Below, in pieces: positions 24,877 through 37,402 of a stretch of DNA of 50,101 nucleotides. The notes beneath the pieces were generated by a model. That model ran no database searches. It was not told where the DNA came from and saw only the letters and a program-made list of their open reading frames with translations. Position numbers and translations under genes: made by a program. Each line of letters begins with the position of its first letter. Within the stretch, counting starts at the first letter, position 1. The DNA is from Acidobacteriota bacterium (GTDB lineage: Bacteria; Acidobacteriota; Vicinamibacteria; Vicinamibacterales; 2-12-FULL-66-21), in assembly GCA_003222675.1 (NCBI GenBank), contig QHWT01000050.1, positions 86,301 through 136,401 on the forward strand. The letters are read 5' to 3'.

Positions 24877-25976
24877 GGCAACAGCGGCATCACCCACATC
24901 GCTGGGATGAGGTGCAGGTTCCCGGCGATGAACCAGGGCCAGAACCGCGACGCGCGCGTCTCGCGCGCGAGGAGCACGTTGAACCCCACCGTCAACGGCA
25001 GCATCACGCGCGTGATGGCGCCGGTGATTGGCGCCCACAGCACGGCGTCCAGGATCAGCATCAATACCACGTATCCAGCCGCCACGCGCCACCACAGTTC
25101 GCGCGGCTGCGGGCGCGCGACGATGAAAGCCGCCTCGACGACGAGCGGGAGCACGATGCACAACTGCAGGCCGGCGGCGGAAAACACGCCCATCGCTCGA
25201 AGCGTCTTCCAGACACCGCCGGCAGTCACCATCAGGGCCTCGCCCGGACGCATGATCGGATCGGCGCCGGCAAAGATGGTCGAGCGGTAAATCGACCGCA
25301 GGTAATCTTCCCAGAGCAGCAGCGGAAGCATCACGAGGAGGCCCGCGAACAGCAGGCATGCCCAACCACGCAGGTCACGCGGCACCGGCTGCGCAAGCGC
25401 GGCGAGCACGTTCGTTTCCCGTCCGAGGCCGTTGATGCCGACTGCCGCGGCAGACGCGAGCGGGTGCCCGTCTTCAATCAACTTCACGGCAAACGCAGTG
25501 AGCACCAGGCTCGGCCCGTCGAGCAGCGCGAAGCGGACGGACCAGAGCAGCCCGTGTGACAAGAGGCATGCGCACCAGAGCGCGAGCCCGCGCGGCGTGT
25601 GCGGCGGCATCCACCGGATCAACAGCACGGCCAGCAGCAGCCACGCGATCACGTTCTGCAGTGCATACGCTTCGAGAATCCACGCGGGCCGCCCGAGGCC
25701 GGCCACATAGGCAGTCCAGCTGAAGAGGATGCGACGCGCGCGGAAGGGCGCCAGATCCATCGCGTGATCGACGTGTGGATCGCGGACGAGCGGATCGAAC
25801 GCGCGCTGCGCGTAGAACTGCCCGTCGTAGCTCGCCCACGCGGGATACGTGTAATGCGGCACGGCTCTGAGGTCGGGCGCCTCGTAATTGTCATTCCCTG
25901 CAGGAAACCCGATCAGGGCCGTGAAGCCGGTACCCGGGTGATAAAATCGCGCGACCGACGCAAGGAAGATGACCAC
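24873..25976 (-). CDS. Polytopic membrane protein, GT-C-like, unknown function
   Basis: About 367 residues with eight to ten hydrophobic segments. After the first helix comes FYHPGTGFTALIGFP and an acidic loop (HYTYPAWASYDGQFYAQRAFDPLVRDPHVDHAMD), followed by RARRILFSWTAYVAGLGRPAWILEAYALQNVIAWLLLAVLLIRW and GINGLGRETNVLAAL. The D/E-rich first loop and RET motif recall GT-C glycosyltransferases, and the family is frequent in Acidobacteriota, but I cannot name a substrate. The start is uncertain: GTG at 25976 avoids most overlap with the divergent lipoprotein gene but clips the first helix; ATG at 26084 restores it at the cost of 116 bases of antisense overlap. The end lies in a palindromic element. 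Confidence 0.78.
   Translation of the reverse strand: MVIFLASVARFYHPGTGFTALIGFPAGNDNYEAPDLRAVPHYTYPAWASYDGQFYAQRAFDPLVRDPHVDHAMDLAPFRARRILFSWTAYVAGLGRPAWILEAYALQNVIAWLLLAVLLIRWMPPHTPRGLALWCACLLSHGLLWSVRFALLDGPSLVLTAFAVKLIEDGHPLASAAAVGINGLGRETNVLAALAQPVPRDLRGWACLLFAGLLVMLPLLLWEDYLRSIYRSTIFAGADPIMRPGEALMVTAGGVWKTLRAMGVFSAAGLQLCIVLPLVVEAAFIVARPQPRELWWRVAAGYVVLMLILDAVLWAPITGAITRVMLPLTVGFNVLLARETRASRFWPWFIAGNLHLIPAMWVMPLLP
25942..25947 (+). promoter_or_regulatory. -10 element (TGA-TAAAAT) of lipoprotein gene
   Basis: TGATAAAAT (25939-25947) is a good extended -10 sequence 21 bases before the ATG at 25969, leaving room for a short leader containing AAGGAAG. Confidence 0.5.
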
Positions 25977-26565
25977 GACGACGAGCGCGACGGCTCGACA
26001 CGCTCGGTGCGTTCTGCTCGCGTTGCTGCTCGGCGCCTGCCGCGCGCCGGCCCCGTCAGCTCCTGTTCCAGTCGTGGATCTCATCAAGGAGTTCGATCGC
26101 GCCGAGAAGCGGCCGGCCACTGAGTACTCGATCGCCGATCACCTCGCGGCCGGCACGCGGCGACCTGCGATCATGGCGCCCGCACCAGGCCGGATTACGT
26201 GGTCGCTTCGGCTTCCCCGCCACGGTCTGCTGCGCGCCGTTGTCGCGGCGACCACACTTACGCCCGCGCGCGTTCGCATCGGCGTGAGCGATGCGCGCAT
26301 CTACGAGGGCCTCAGCGAGACGATCGTGACGGAGAGCAGCGGCTGGTCGATGCTGACAGCGGATCTGTCCGCATACGCCGGATGGAAGTTCAGCCTGTTC
26401 TATCGGCCCGAGCGGCATGCGTGGAACGTCAACGTGAGCATCGACGCAATCGGCGGCGTCCCCGCGCGCATTGCGCTCGGCACACCCGAGATTGTGACGG
26501 ATCGTGCCGGCGCGGCGGAATACGCCAAACGGAAGCTGCGGATTACTCGTAGTGCAGCGCCGTGA
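25969..26565 (+). CDS. Small predicted lipoprotein, unknown function
   Basis: 198 residues. The N-terminus is Thr-rich then hydrophobic, with a lipobox LLGAC (Cys24), so it is probably a lipoprotein. The rest is a beta-rich domain with the look of a jelly roll or carbohydrate-binding module: ITWSLRLPRHGLLRAVVAATTLTPARVRIGVSDARIYEGLSE, then SGWSMLTADLSAYAGWKFSLFYRPERHAWNVNVSIDAIGG. No catalytic motif is seen. It is divergent from the membrane protein gene, and its last 23 bases overlap the convergent MacB-type permease gene. AAGGAAG lies right before the ATG. Confidence 0.78.
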   Translation: MTTTTSATARHARCVLLALLLGACRAPAPSAPVPVVDLIKEFDRAEKRPATEYSIADHLAAGTRRPAIMAPAPGRITWSLRLPRHGLLRAVVAATTLTPARVRIGVSDARIYEGLSETIVTESSGWSMLTADLSAYAGWKFSLFYRPERHAWNVNVSIDAIGGVPARIALGTPEIVTDRAGAAEYAKRKLRITRSAAP

Positions 26566-27817
26566 CGGGATCGAGGCGCGACGCGCGGACGGCCGGATAC
26601 AGGCCGAACACGATCCCGATCATCACCGACACGCCAAAGGCCAGCACGATCGATGTCGTCGTCACGATCGTCGACCAGCCGGCGAGCACGCCGATCAATT
26701 GCGAGAGGCCGACGCCGAGCAGGATGCCGGCGACGCCGCCCGACAGCGAGATGATCGTCGTCTCGATCAGGAACTGGCGGACGACGTCCCTCTGGCGGGC
26801 GCCGATGGCGCGGCGCACGCCGATCTCGCGCGTGCGCTCGAGCACGCTGGCGAGCATGATGTTCATGATCCCGATGCCGCCGACCAGCAGCGAGATCGAC
26901 GCGATCGCCACCATCACCATCTCGAAGATGCGCTGCGTGCGGCGCTGCTCCGCAAGCAGCTCCGCGGGCGAGACAATCGTGAAGTCGCCGGCGCCACGAT
27001 GCGCGACGTCGAGCAACCCGCGCAGCAGGGCTGCGGCGGCGGGAATGTCAGCGCCCGATTTCATCTGCAGGTAAACGCCGTCGATTTCGTCCCGATTCGC
27101 GCTCTGCGCGTCCTCGAGTCTGAAGACCGACGAGTACAACGGCACGTAGATGAGATTGTTGCGATCCTGCGCCGGAAGCCCGGCGACATCGGTCTGTACC
27201 GTGACCTGCGGGCCGGCGACGCCAATCACCTGGAACCATTGTTCGTTGATCTTCACGTAGCGCCCGACCGGATCATCCGTGCCAAAGAGCGTCGCGGCGG
27301 CGGCTTCGCCAAGCACCGCAACCGGCGCCGCGGCTGCCGCCTCTGCCTCCTCGAAGAATCGTCCGGCGGCGACGCGCAGGTTGCCAATGGCCGTGTACGA
27401 CGGGCTGACGCCGTACACGACAGGCATGTCGCCGCCGATGGGACGCGGCGATATCTTCGTCGGCGTAAAGCGCTTCCGCGCGCTGACGGCGCTGATGTTC
27501 TCCAGGTTCGCCTGGATGACGCGCAGGTCCTTGAACGAGAGCCCCGCGGAAAGCTGGCGGATCTTCTGCAGCGCCTGCTCGTCGGCCGCCTCGCGAGCTT
27601 CGACGATCAGGTTGCGCACGCCGAGCTGCTCGATGAACGCCATTACTTCCTGCTGCGCGCCGGCGCCGATCGACAGCATCGCGACGACGGCGGCGACGCC
27701 AAAGATCATGCCCAGCATGGTGAGCAATGAGCGAAGCTTGTGGGCGCGGAGGTTCTCGAGGCCGAGCATCAGCTCGGGAAGGAAATCGGTGGACCAGAGG
27801 TGGGTGCGGGAGCTCAC
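26543..27817 (-). CDS. MacB-type ABC transporter permease
   Basis: A 424-residue permease. One N-terminal helix (RAHKLRSLLTMLGMIFGVAAVVAMLSIGAGAQQEVMAFIEQLGVRNLIV) is followed by a periplasmic MacB_PCD domain and a three-helix FtsX unit (MVMVAIASISLLVGGIGIMNIMLASVLERTREIGVRRAIGARQRDVVRQFLIE), ending VRASRLDPVTALHYE. This is the macrolide/peptide-efflux MacB fold without a fused ATPase; no ATPase gene lies in the cluster. GTG at 27817 overlaps the TGA of the preceding HlyD gene (GTGA), so it is translationally coupled as the last gene of the operon. It should work with the three upstream adaptors, an ATPase encoded elsewhere, and a TolC-like channel. Confidence 0.92.
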   Translation of the reverse strand: MSSRTHLWSTDFLPELMLGLENLRAHKLRSLLTMLGMIFGVAAVVAMLSIGAGAQQEVMAFIEQLGVRNLIVEAREAADEQALQKIRQLSAGLSFKDLRVIQANLENISAVSARKRFTPTKISPRPIGGDMPVVYGVSPSYTAIGNLRVAAGRFFEEAEAAAAAPVAVLGEAAAATLFGTDDPVGRYVKINEQWFQVIGVAGPQVTVQTDVAGLPAQDRNNLIYVPLYSSVFRLEDAQSANRDEIDGVYLQMKSGADIPAAAALLRGLLDVAHRGAGDFTIVSPAELLAEQRRTQRIFEMVMVAIASISLLVGGIGIMNIMLASVLERTREIGVRRAIGARQRDVVRQFLIETTIISLSGGVAGILLGVGLSQLIGVLAGWSTIVTTTSIVLAFGVSVMIGIVFGLYPAVRASRLDPVTALHYE

Positions 27818-29115
27818 TTCGCGGCCCCGGACGGCCCGGCGATCGGCGATGATGACTTCGATCGCTTCGCGGCGATCTCTGGATCGATGAGTGCGATGAC
27901 GTCCCCTTCATTGACGCCGGTGACCACGACCCGGCTCTCGGTGCTGTTGGTGACCTTCACCTCACGCCGTTCGTAGCGATCGCCGGCGCGCGCGTAGACG
28001 AACGTTTTCCCCGCCTTCTCGAACACGCACTGGCGCGGCACCTGCAGCGCATCCTTGATCCCGCGTCCGTCGATCATCAGCCGGACGGTCGAGCCCGCGC
28101 GAAGGCGCGGGTCCGGATTGTCGAAGGCGAACGAGACGTCGAACTGGCGTATGGCCGTCACTTCCCACCAGTTGCCCTTCGAGGCGAGCCCGCTGAGCGC
28201 GCCGACTTTCGCGGTAAACGTCTCGCCCGGGAGTGCGTCGGACTGCACCTTCGCAACCTGGCCCGCCTGCAGGTTGTCGCGATCCGTTTCGTTGATCTTC
28301 GCGCGCACCTCCATGCGACCCGCTTCGATAACGTCGACAATCGCGCGGCCGGCGGACGTCGTGTCTCCCTGCCGGTACTCGGGCAGGGTCTGGCCAAAGA
28401 AGAAGTTGCCCGCCGCGTCGCGGTTTTCCTTTGCGGCCACGACGCCATCGAATGGCGCCTTCAACACCAGGCCATCGATAATTGATTGGGCGCGCTGCAT
28501 GGCGAGCTGTGCCTTGTTGCGCTGCTCGAGCACGACGGCCAGCGCGGCCTGGTTTGTCACAGACCGCTCTTTGACGTCCGCTTCGAGCTGCGCGAGCCGG
28601 CCCCGCGCTTCCCGCAGCGTCAACACGTTCTTCTGCGCGTCGATGGCGCCGATCAGGTCGTTGGCGACCGTATCGAGCTCTCCGCGGCGGACGTCGTAGC
28701 GTGCCGTCAGCAGCGCCACCTGGTCTTCGGCCGCCTTGACCGCGGTGTCCGCTTTCATTTTCACGATCTGCTGCTCGGCCTCGGCCACCTCCGATTTCGC
28801 CTGCGCGAGCGCGAACTCCTGGTCGGACGGATCGATCTCGAAGACCACTTCGTCCTTCTTCACCGACGCGCCGGTCGGGACCAGTTTGACGAGGCGAAGC
28901 GTGCCACCTGCGGGCGGTGCGACGAGCGTAGCGGTCCGGCCTGCGCGCAGCTCGCCCGTTGCGTAAACGGTGAGCTTCAACGGGCCGCGAACCACACGCG
29001 TCGAAGGGATGTCGGGCTTGCGATCGGGCAGCGCGGGCACCGCCAGGGCAAGAGTCGCTCCGATGGCCAGCACCAGGATGACGGCGCCGCCCCACAGCAC
29101 GCGGCGCCCCTTCAT
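27814..29115 (-). CDS. HlyD-family periplasmic adaptor (third of three)
   Basis: A 433-residue membrane fusion protein: an N-terminal anchor helix (VLWGGAVILVLAIGATLALAVPAL), barrel-sandwich/lipoyl halves (ATLVAPPAGGTLRLVKLVPTGASVKKDEVVFEIDPSDQE and LVLKAPFDGVVAAKENRDAAG), a long coiled-coil hairpin of about 120 residues between them, and a C-terminal beta-barrel and membrane-proximal domain (PRLRAGSTVRLMIDG). The much longer open frame (to 29622) is out-of-register sequence; the ATG at 29115 overlaps the TGA of the previous gene as ATGA and starts MKGRRVLWGG. It links inner-membrane pump to outer-membrane channel. Confidence 0.92.
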   Translation of the reverse strand: MKGRRVLWGGAVILVLAIGATLALAVPALPDRKPDIPSTRVVRGPLKLTVYATGELRAGRTATLVAPPAGGTLRLVKLVPTGASVKKDEVVFEIDPSDQEFALAQAKSEVAEAEQQIVKMKADTAVKAAEDQVALLTARYDVRRGELDTVANDLIGAIDAQKNVLTLREARGRLAQLEADVKERSVTNQAALAVVLEQRNKAQLAMQRAQSIIDGLVLKAPFDGVVAAKENRDAAGNFFFGQTLPEYRQGDTTSAGRAIVDVIEAGRMEVRAKINETDRDNLQAGQVAKVQSDALPGETFTAKVGALSGLASKGNWWEVTAIRQFDVSFAFDNPDPRLRAGSTVRLMIDGRGIKDALQVPRQCVFEKAGKTFVYARAGDRYERREVKVTNSTESRVVVTGVNEGDVIALIDPEIAAKRSKSSSPIAGPSGAAK

Positions 29116-30380
29116 GGCTGCCTTCGAATCTGATCGGGCTCCGGCCGGCGCGTGGCGAGCTTGTTGCCGGTCTCGACGCCGGCGGCGATTATCACCTGCT
29201 CGCGCCCGCGGCGCGCCACGTCGATGTGCTGCTCGTCGAAGAGCGATCCGCGGAGCTTGTAGACGACGGAACGGCCGTCGCGCTGGAACACCGCTTCGGA
29301 CGGCGCGAGCAGCACCGACGGCACGCGATCGGTTGCAATGCGCGCTGTGGCCGTCATCCCCGGACGGATCCGCGGATCGGGATCCTTCAGCACCAGACCG
29401 AGATCGAAATTCTTCAGCGGCGGCCAGCCCGCGCTGAAGTCCATTTTCGCGAGAACGGAGATGAGGTCGACCGTCGCGGCAAAATCCTTGCCGGGCACCG
29501 CTTCGATCTTGACGGTCGCGTTCTGGCCGACCTTGAGCCGGCCTCGATCGGACTCGTCGAGCCGCGCTTCGAGATGAATCGACGACAGATCCGGCAGCTC
29601 GATGATGTTGGCGCCGGGCCACGCCCGATCGCCTTCGCGGAACTCCACCTGGCCGCCGAACATCCCGCCGCTGCGCCAGTTCGGCATGACATTGACGACG
29701 CCGCCGGTGGGCGCCTTGATCGAGAGCGCGTCGAGGCCGCGCTGCGCGCGCTCGAGATCGAACCGCGCCTTGTCTTTCTTGCGCTGCTTGCCGACGATGT
29801 CCGCCTCAGCCGCGGTCTTGTTCGATTTCGCCTTTTCCTCCGCCTCGTGAAGCCGCTGCTCCGCGTCTGCGACAGCGAGCTTCGCCTGCTCGTATTCGAG
29901 CTTCGAGACGAGATCGCGCTTGCCGAGATCGAGCCTCGCGCGGTCCAGGTCGTATTTCGCCTTCATCACCGCCGCCTGGTCCTGCTCCTCGGTGATGCGC
30001 AGCTGCGCCTGCATCTGCGCGATTTCGGCGTCAGCCTGCTTCAGCTCCGACTGCTTTTCCTGCGTGCGCTGCCGCAACGTCGTGGCGTCGAACTGCACCA
30101 CGACCTCTCCCGCCTTCACCGCCCCGCCGTTCTTCGCGAGCTTCAGGATCTGCAGGTCGCCGGCGTCCGTCGGCGCCGACAGCACAATCGACTTCGCGGG
30201 GCGAATGTCGCCGCGAAGCTGCACGTAATCAACGAAATCTCCCCGCGTCACGTCCGCCATCGGCACGTCGGGCACGGCGTCGGCGCGCGTCGCAATCGCG
30301 AACCCGGCGGCCCCGATGCACCCGACCGCGGCGACGATGCCCAGGATGCGCACACGGCGGCGGCGCGCCGGCGTCATCAC
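29112..30380 (-). CDS. HlyD-family periplasmic adaptor (second of three)
   Basis: A 422-residue membrane fusion protein. It has an anchor helix (VRILGIVAAVGCIGAAGFAIA), a first half-lipoyl motif (IVLSAPTDAGDLQILKLAKNGGAVKAGEVVVQFDA), a coiled-coil with heptads of E/K/Q/A from about residue 100 to 215, a second half-lipoyl motif (LSIKAPTGGVVNVMPN), and a C-terminal barrel (DPRIRPGMTATARIATD). The insert GGMFGGQVEFREGDRAWPG after the second half-motif is also seen in related adaptors. It overlaps both neighbours in the ATGA manner, so the three adaptors and the permease form one transcription and translation unit. Confidence 0.92.
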   Translation of the reverse strand: MMTPARRRRVRILGIVAAVGCIGAAGFAIATRADAVPDVPMADVTRGDFVDYVQLRGDIRPAKSIVLSAPTDAGDLQILKLAKNGGAVKAGEVVVQFDATTLRQRTQEKQSELKQADAEIAQMQAQLRITEEQDQAAVMKAKYDLDRARLDLGKRDLVSKLEYEQAKLAVADAEQRLHEAEEKAKSNKTAAEADIVGKQRKKDKARFDLERAQRGLDALSIKAPTGGVVNVMPNWRSGGMFGGQVEFREGDRAWPGANIIELPDLSSIHLEARLDESDRGRLKVGQNATVKIEAVPGKDFAATVDLISVLAKMDFSAGWPPLKNFDLGLVLKDPDPRIRPGMTATARIATDRVPSVLLAPSEAVFQRDGRSVVYKLRGSLFDEQHIDVARRGREQVIIAAGVETGNKLATRRPEPDQIRRQP

Positions 30381-31618
30381 TGCGCTCCCCGTGCGACATT
30401 GCGCGCGATGACGGACCCTTCTGAGAGGCCGTTCGCGATGACGATTTCATGCGCGTTCATGCCGCCCAGTGACACACCCTGGCGTTCGAAACGACTCCCG
30501 CGCCGCACGCTGACATAGGCCTGCTCGCCGTCGAATGCGACGGCATCGCGCGGCACCACGAGCGCGCCGGGAGCGCGCCCAAGCTCCACGTCGAGCGAGG
30601 CGGAGAGGTCCGGCATCAGGTTCGGGTGCGAGCCGTTGACGTCGACGAGCACGATGAAGTTGCGCACCTTGGGCGACAGGTTCGATTGCACGCCGATAGG
30701 CGAAATCTGATTGATTCGCCCAGCGAACGACAGGTCCGGGTATGCATCGAGCCCCACGTGCACCGGTTGGCCGACGCGCAGTTCCTCGATATCGGCCTGA
30801 TTCACCCTCGCCCGCACGCGCATGGTCGAGGGGTTGACGACGTCGACAACGGGAAGGCCGGAACGCATTTCGTCCCCTTCCTGGATCTCGGCCATGTTCC
30901 GGCCTTTCCATGTCGACTTGATGACCGCGATGCCGTCGAGCGTAGACCTGATGAGCATGCGCTCGGCATTCGACGCGGCCTGCCGCATGGCGGTGTCGGC
31001 GCGGTCGCGCCGAATCTCGAGCACCTGCACGTCCGCTTCGGCGGCGCGACGCTTCAAGTCGTACGTCTGCTGCAGCTGCTTGAGACGCGCCTCGGCCTCT
31101 TCGAGCGCGAGCGCGTTCTTCTCAGCCTGAATCTTCGGCAGCATCTCGTTCTTGAGCATCTCGAGCTTCGCGCGCTGCAGCGTCGTCTCGCCCTGCTTCA
31201 TCGTGCTGTCGTCGGCGGCGCGCGCGGCCGCTTCCTGTGCGCGACGCTTGCGGATCTGTTGTTCAAGATCGTTGAGCTCGGCCTGCTTGTCGAGCGCGTT
31301 GCGCATCTGATCCTGCCGGTCGAACTCGACGAGGAGATCTCCCGGACGAACGGTCTGTCCGGCCTTCACCAGGGCCGTGACAATCAGTGAATTCTGGTTC
31401 TGGCCCGCGAGCCGTGGCACGAAGATCGTGGAGGCCTGGACGGCTTCCACGGTGCCGCTCAACCGCACACCCCGCACGAAGTCGCGCCGGCCGACCTTGT
31501 ACGTCTGGCTCGCCCGGTCGGCGGACTGCGGCTGCGGCGGCCGGGCACTCACGTACAGTCCGGCAGCCACAATCGCTCCGCCAGCGAACGCGACGATCAG
31601 GGGTCTGGATTTCACCAT
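30377..31618 (-). CDS. HlyD-family periplasmic adaptor (first of three)
   Basis: A 413-residue membrane fusion protein and first gene of the four-gene operon. It has an anchor helix (PLIVAFAGGAIVAAGLYVSA), half-lipoyl segments (ASTIFVPRLAGQNQNSLIVTALVKAGQTVRPGDLLVEFDRQD and IRSTLDGIAVIKSTWKG), a coiled-coil from about residue 105 to 215, and a beta-barrel (PNLMPDLSASLDVELG). The start codon ATG has no evident Shine-Dalgarno sequence. The 155-base gap upstream also holds the hairpin that ends the metH transcript, so the operon probably has its own promoter there, though I could not pick one with confidence. Confidence 0.9.
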   Translation of the reverse strand: MVKSRPLIVAFAGGAIVAAGLYVSARPPQPQSADRASQTYKVGRRDFVRGVRLSGTVEAVQASTIFVPRLAGQNQNSLIVTALVKAGQTVRPGDLLVEFDRQDQMRNALDKQAELNDLEQQIRKRRAQEAAARAADDSTMKQGETTLQRAKLEMLKNEMLPKIQAEKNALALEEAEARLKQLQQTYDLKRRAAEADVQVLEIRRDRADTAMRQAASNAERMLIRSTLDGIAVIKSTWKGRNMAEIQEGDEMRSGLPVVDVVNPSTMRVRARVNQADIEELRVGQPVHVGLDAYPDLSFAGRINQISPIGVQSNLSPKVRNFIVLVDVNGSHPNLMPDLSASLDVELGRAPGALVVPRDAVAFDGEQAYVSVRRGSRFERQGVSLGGMNAHEIVIANGLSEGSVIARNVARGAQ

Positions 31619-31704
31619 GTAATAACGCGACTTGGCCCCGGATATCAGACGGCATCGGAGCCCCGATGGTTGGTTCGAAGCACTTCAGGATACCGCACCT
31701 GAAA

Positions 31705-31771
31705 GCCGCCAGCCACCAGCCCCCAGCCTTTTCAGCTCTCAGCTTCTAGCTGGGAGCTGGTGGCTGGTGGC
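31705..31771 (-). terminator. Heptad-array hairpin after metH
   Basis: Left units CCGCCAG-CCACCAG-CCCCCAG-CC (31706-31728) pair with right units AGCTGGG-AGCTGGT-GGCTGGT-GGC (31748-31771); 21 of 24 positions match across a 19-base loop. The stem begins two bases after the metH TAG (31776-31774), so it would form at once in the metH message. It is a terminator or 3' stabiliser; no T-tract. Confidence 0.75.
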
Positions 31772-31773
31772 GT

Positions 31774-35539
<3,766 letters not shown>

Positions 35540-35547
<8 letters not shown>

Positions 35548-36502
35548 GTCGTGTCCTCTTCGTTCCGCTCGCGACGAGGACCGTGAACGGATCGCGGGCG
35601 CGCCTCGCGCCCACTGCTACCTTCACGTCCTTCAGTCCGGATGCTTCGAGAAGCCGCTCGAGCTCCGCGTCTTCGAATCCGAGCCATCGATCGCCGAGGC
35701 GCTCCCGCACCCACTGCTCGTCGTGCCGCCGCAGGTCGAGGAGCAGCACGCGGCCGCCGGGACGCACGATCCGCACGGCTTCGGCCAGCGCTTTCGACGG
35801 ATGCTCCGCGTGGTGCAGCGCCTGGGAGAGCAGCGCGACGTCGACGCTGGCGTCCCTGAGCGGCAGCTTCTCCAGTTCGCCGCGCTTCCATTGAATATTC
35901 GTGCGGCGCCGGCGCCGCGCGAGCTCCTTCGCGCGCGCCAGGACCGCCTCCGATCGATCGACGGCAATCACCTTGCGCGCAAAGCGGCTCGCTTCGAGCG
36001 TCAGGTATCCTTCGCCGCATCCGAGATCCGCGACGTCGATCGGGGGCAGGAGCTGCCCGAGCGCGCGCCCCCACGCGGCCCAGCTCCGGCCGGGCACGAT
36101 TTGCCGCCGCTCCTCGCCGGCACCGTGCTCGTCGAAATTCTCCTTGCGAAGCCGCCGCACTTCCTCCAGCCGGGCATGGTCCGCGCGGCCGGCAGGCGTT
36201 GCGGCCGCGGCTGCGAACTCCTGCTCGAGGAGCGGCCACAGGTGGCCGAAGCCGTTGACGCCCTCACGCGCGTCGACGGTGATGCGATAGTAGGTGAAGC
36301 CTCCGGTCCTCGACTCGGCCACGAGCCCCGCGTCCTTCAGCAGCCCGAGGTGACGCGACACGCCCGATTGCGCCAGGCCCAGGATGCCGGTCAGCTCCGT
36401 CACGTTCAGCTGCTCGAGCGACAACACGCGCAGCAGCCGGAGACGCACTTCATCGCCGAGAAGGCGGAACAGCGCTGCTGTCCGGGCCGTCGTCTTGACC
36501 AT
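35540..36502 (-). CDS. ArsR-family regulator fused to SAM-dependent methyltransferase
   Basis: 320 residues from the ATG at 36502. Residues about 1-90 are an ArsR winged helix ([48 protein letters not shown]). Residues about 130-310 are a class I methyltransferase with motif [24 protein letters not shown], and [21 protein letters not shown]. The fusion is commonly found next to metH, and a role in sensing methyl or SAM supply is a fair inference; the methylated substrate is unknown. The start is a choice: ATG 36502 has GGGAG ten bases upstream and matches family length, but ATG 36574 also works and has a TAATGT hexamer exactly six bases before it, which would make it leaderless. The gene ends eight bases inside metH. 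Confidence 0.88.
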
Positions 36503-36580
36503 CGGCTCGGCCGCTCCCGGCCGATGCCGGGAGATCGTGGCACGCGAGCGCAGACCGGCTGCCGTCATATCCATGAATCT

Positions 36581-36586
36581 ACATTA
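36581..36586 (-). promoter_or_regulatory. -10-like hexamer (TAATGT) before the ArsR-methyltransferase/metH operon
   Basis: On the minus strand TAATGT ends six bases before an in-frame ATG (36574). The AT-rich stretch CATCAATTAATGTAGAT around it stands out in this GC-rich DNA and could also hold the ArsR-type operator, but I could not define a symmetric site. Confidence 0.4.
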
Positions 36587-36616
36587 ATTGATGGGTATTT
36601 GGCCAGCGGCGGAGCG

Positions 36617-36622
36617 TATACT
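36617..36622 (+). promoter_or_regulatory. -10 element (TATACT) of the DsbA-like gene
   Basis: TATACT lies 29 bases before the ATG at 36652, and the leader contains ACGGAG as ribosome-binding sequence. No good -35 at the right distance. Confidence 0.5.
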
Positions 36623-36651
36623 GGGGTTTTCTCCCACGAACGGAGCTTTCC

Positions 36652-37395
36652 ATGCTCATCCGCACCGTCGCCGGCGCTGCGCTGGCCTCGCTGATCCTCT
36701 CGTCGGCCCCGTCCGCGCAGCAGGCGGCGCCGCCTGCGCAGCCGCGCTCGACCCAGGAACAGAACGAGGAGATGATCAAGGAGCTGCGCGCGATCCGTCA
36801 GCTGCTCGAGCGCCTGACACAGCCCCAGGGACCCGCACAGCCGCAGGTCGCGAAGGTGTCGAATCTCACAGGCTATGCGCTGGGCCGTCCCGATGCTCCG
36901 CTGACGATGGTGGAATTCACCGATCTTCAGTGCCCGTACTGCCGCCAGTTCGCGACGACTACATTCGACGAGCTCAAACGCAACTGGATCGACACCGGCA
37001 AGCTTCGCTACGTCAGCCGCGACTTCCCGCTCGAGTTCCACCAGCAGGCCATGAATGCCGCGCGCGCCGCGCGCTGCGGCGGCGAGCAGGGGAAGTTCTG
37101 GGAGATGCGGTGGGCGCTGATGCGCAACGCCAACTTGCTCTCGCCGGCCTTCATTACGAAGACGGCGTCTGATCTGAAGCTGGATACGCAGGCGTTCGCC
37201 GCCTGCACCGCAACCACGAAGTTCGATGCAGCGATCCAGGCGGACATGGTGGAAGCCGTGAATCTCGGCCTCACCGGCACGCCGACGTTCGTCGTCGGCC
37301 GCACGAGGCCGTCCGGTATCGAGGGATCCCTCATAGTCGGTGCGGTGCCGTACGCGAAATTCGACGCGACGCTCAAACAGCTGCTAACTCAGTAG
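36652..37395 (+). CDS. DsbA-family thiol oxidoreductase, exported
   Basis: 247 residues. A signal peptide (TVAGAALASLILSSAPSAQQ), a short helical linker with E/R/Q-rich heptads (NEEMIKELRAIRQLLERLTQP), then a thioredoxin fold of the DsbA/DsbG-like class: LGRPDAPLTMVEFTDLQCPYCRQF with the redox pair C94-P-Y-C97, helical insert, and cis-Pro region LTGTPTFVVGR. It should oxidise or isomerise disulfides in periplasmic proteins. The N-terminal coiled coil might dimerise it. It is divergent from the ArsR-methyltransferase gene, and converges with the M13 peptidase gene with only seven bases between stops. Confidence 0.93.
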   Translation: MLIRTVAGAALASLILSSAPSAQQAAPPAQPRSTQEQNEEMIKELRAIRQLLERLTQPQGPAQPQVAKVSNLTGYALGRPDAPLTMVEFTDLQCPYCRQFATTTFDELKRNWIDTGKLRYVSRDFPLEFHQQAMNAARAARCGGEQGKFWEMRWALMRNANLLSPAFITKTASDLKLDTQAFAACTATTKFDAAIQADMVEAVNLGLTGTPTFVVGRTRPSGIEGSLIVGAVPYAKFDATLKQLLTQ

Positions 37396-37402
37396 CCTGA
37401 CG

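Noticed and set aside
27814-29622. A 602-residue product for the third HlyD frame
   Set aside because: The first 170 residues overlap the previous HlyD gene out of frame and look random; the ATGA-coupled start at 29115 is far better.
35548-36651. Cobalamin or SAM riboswitch upstream of metH
   Set aside because: metH starts inside the preceding gene, and the short leader before that gene shows no B12-box or SAM aptamer pattern.
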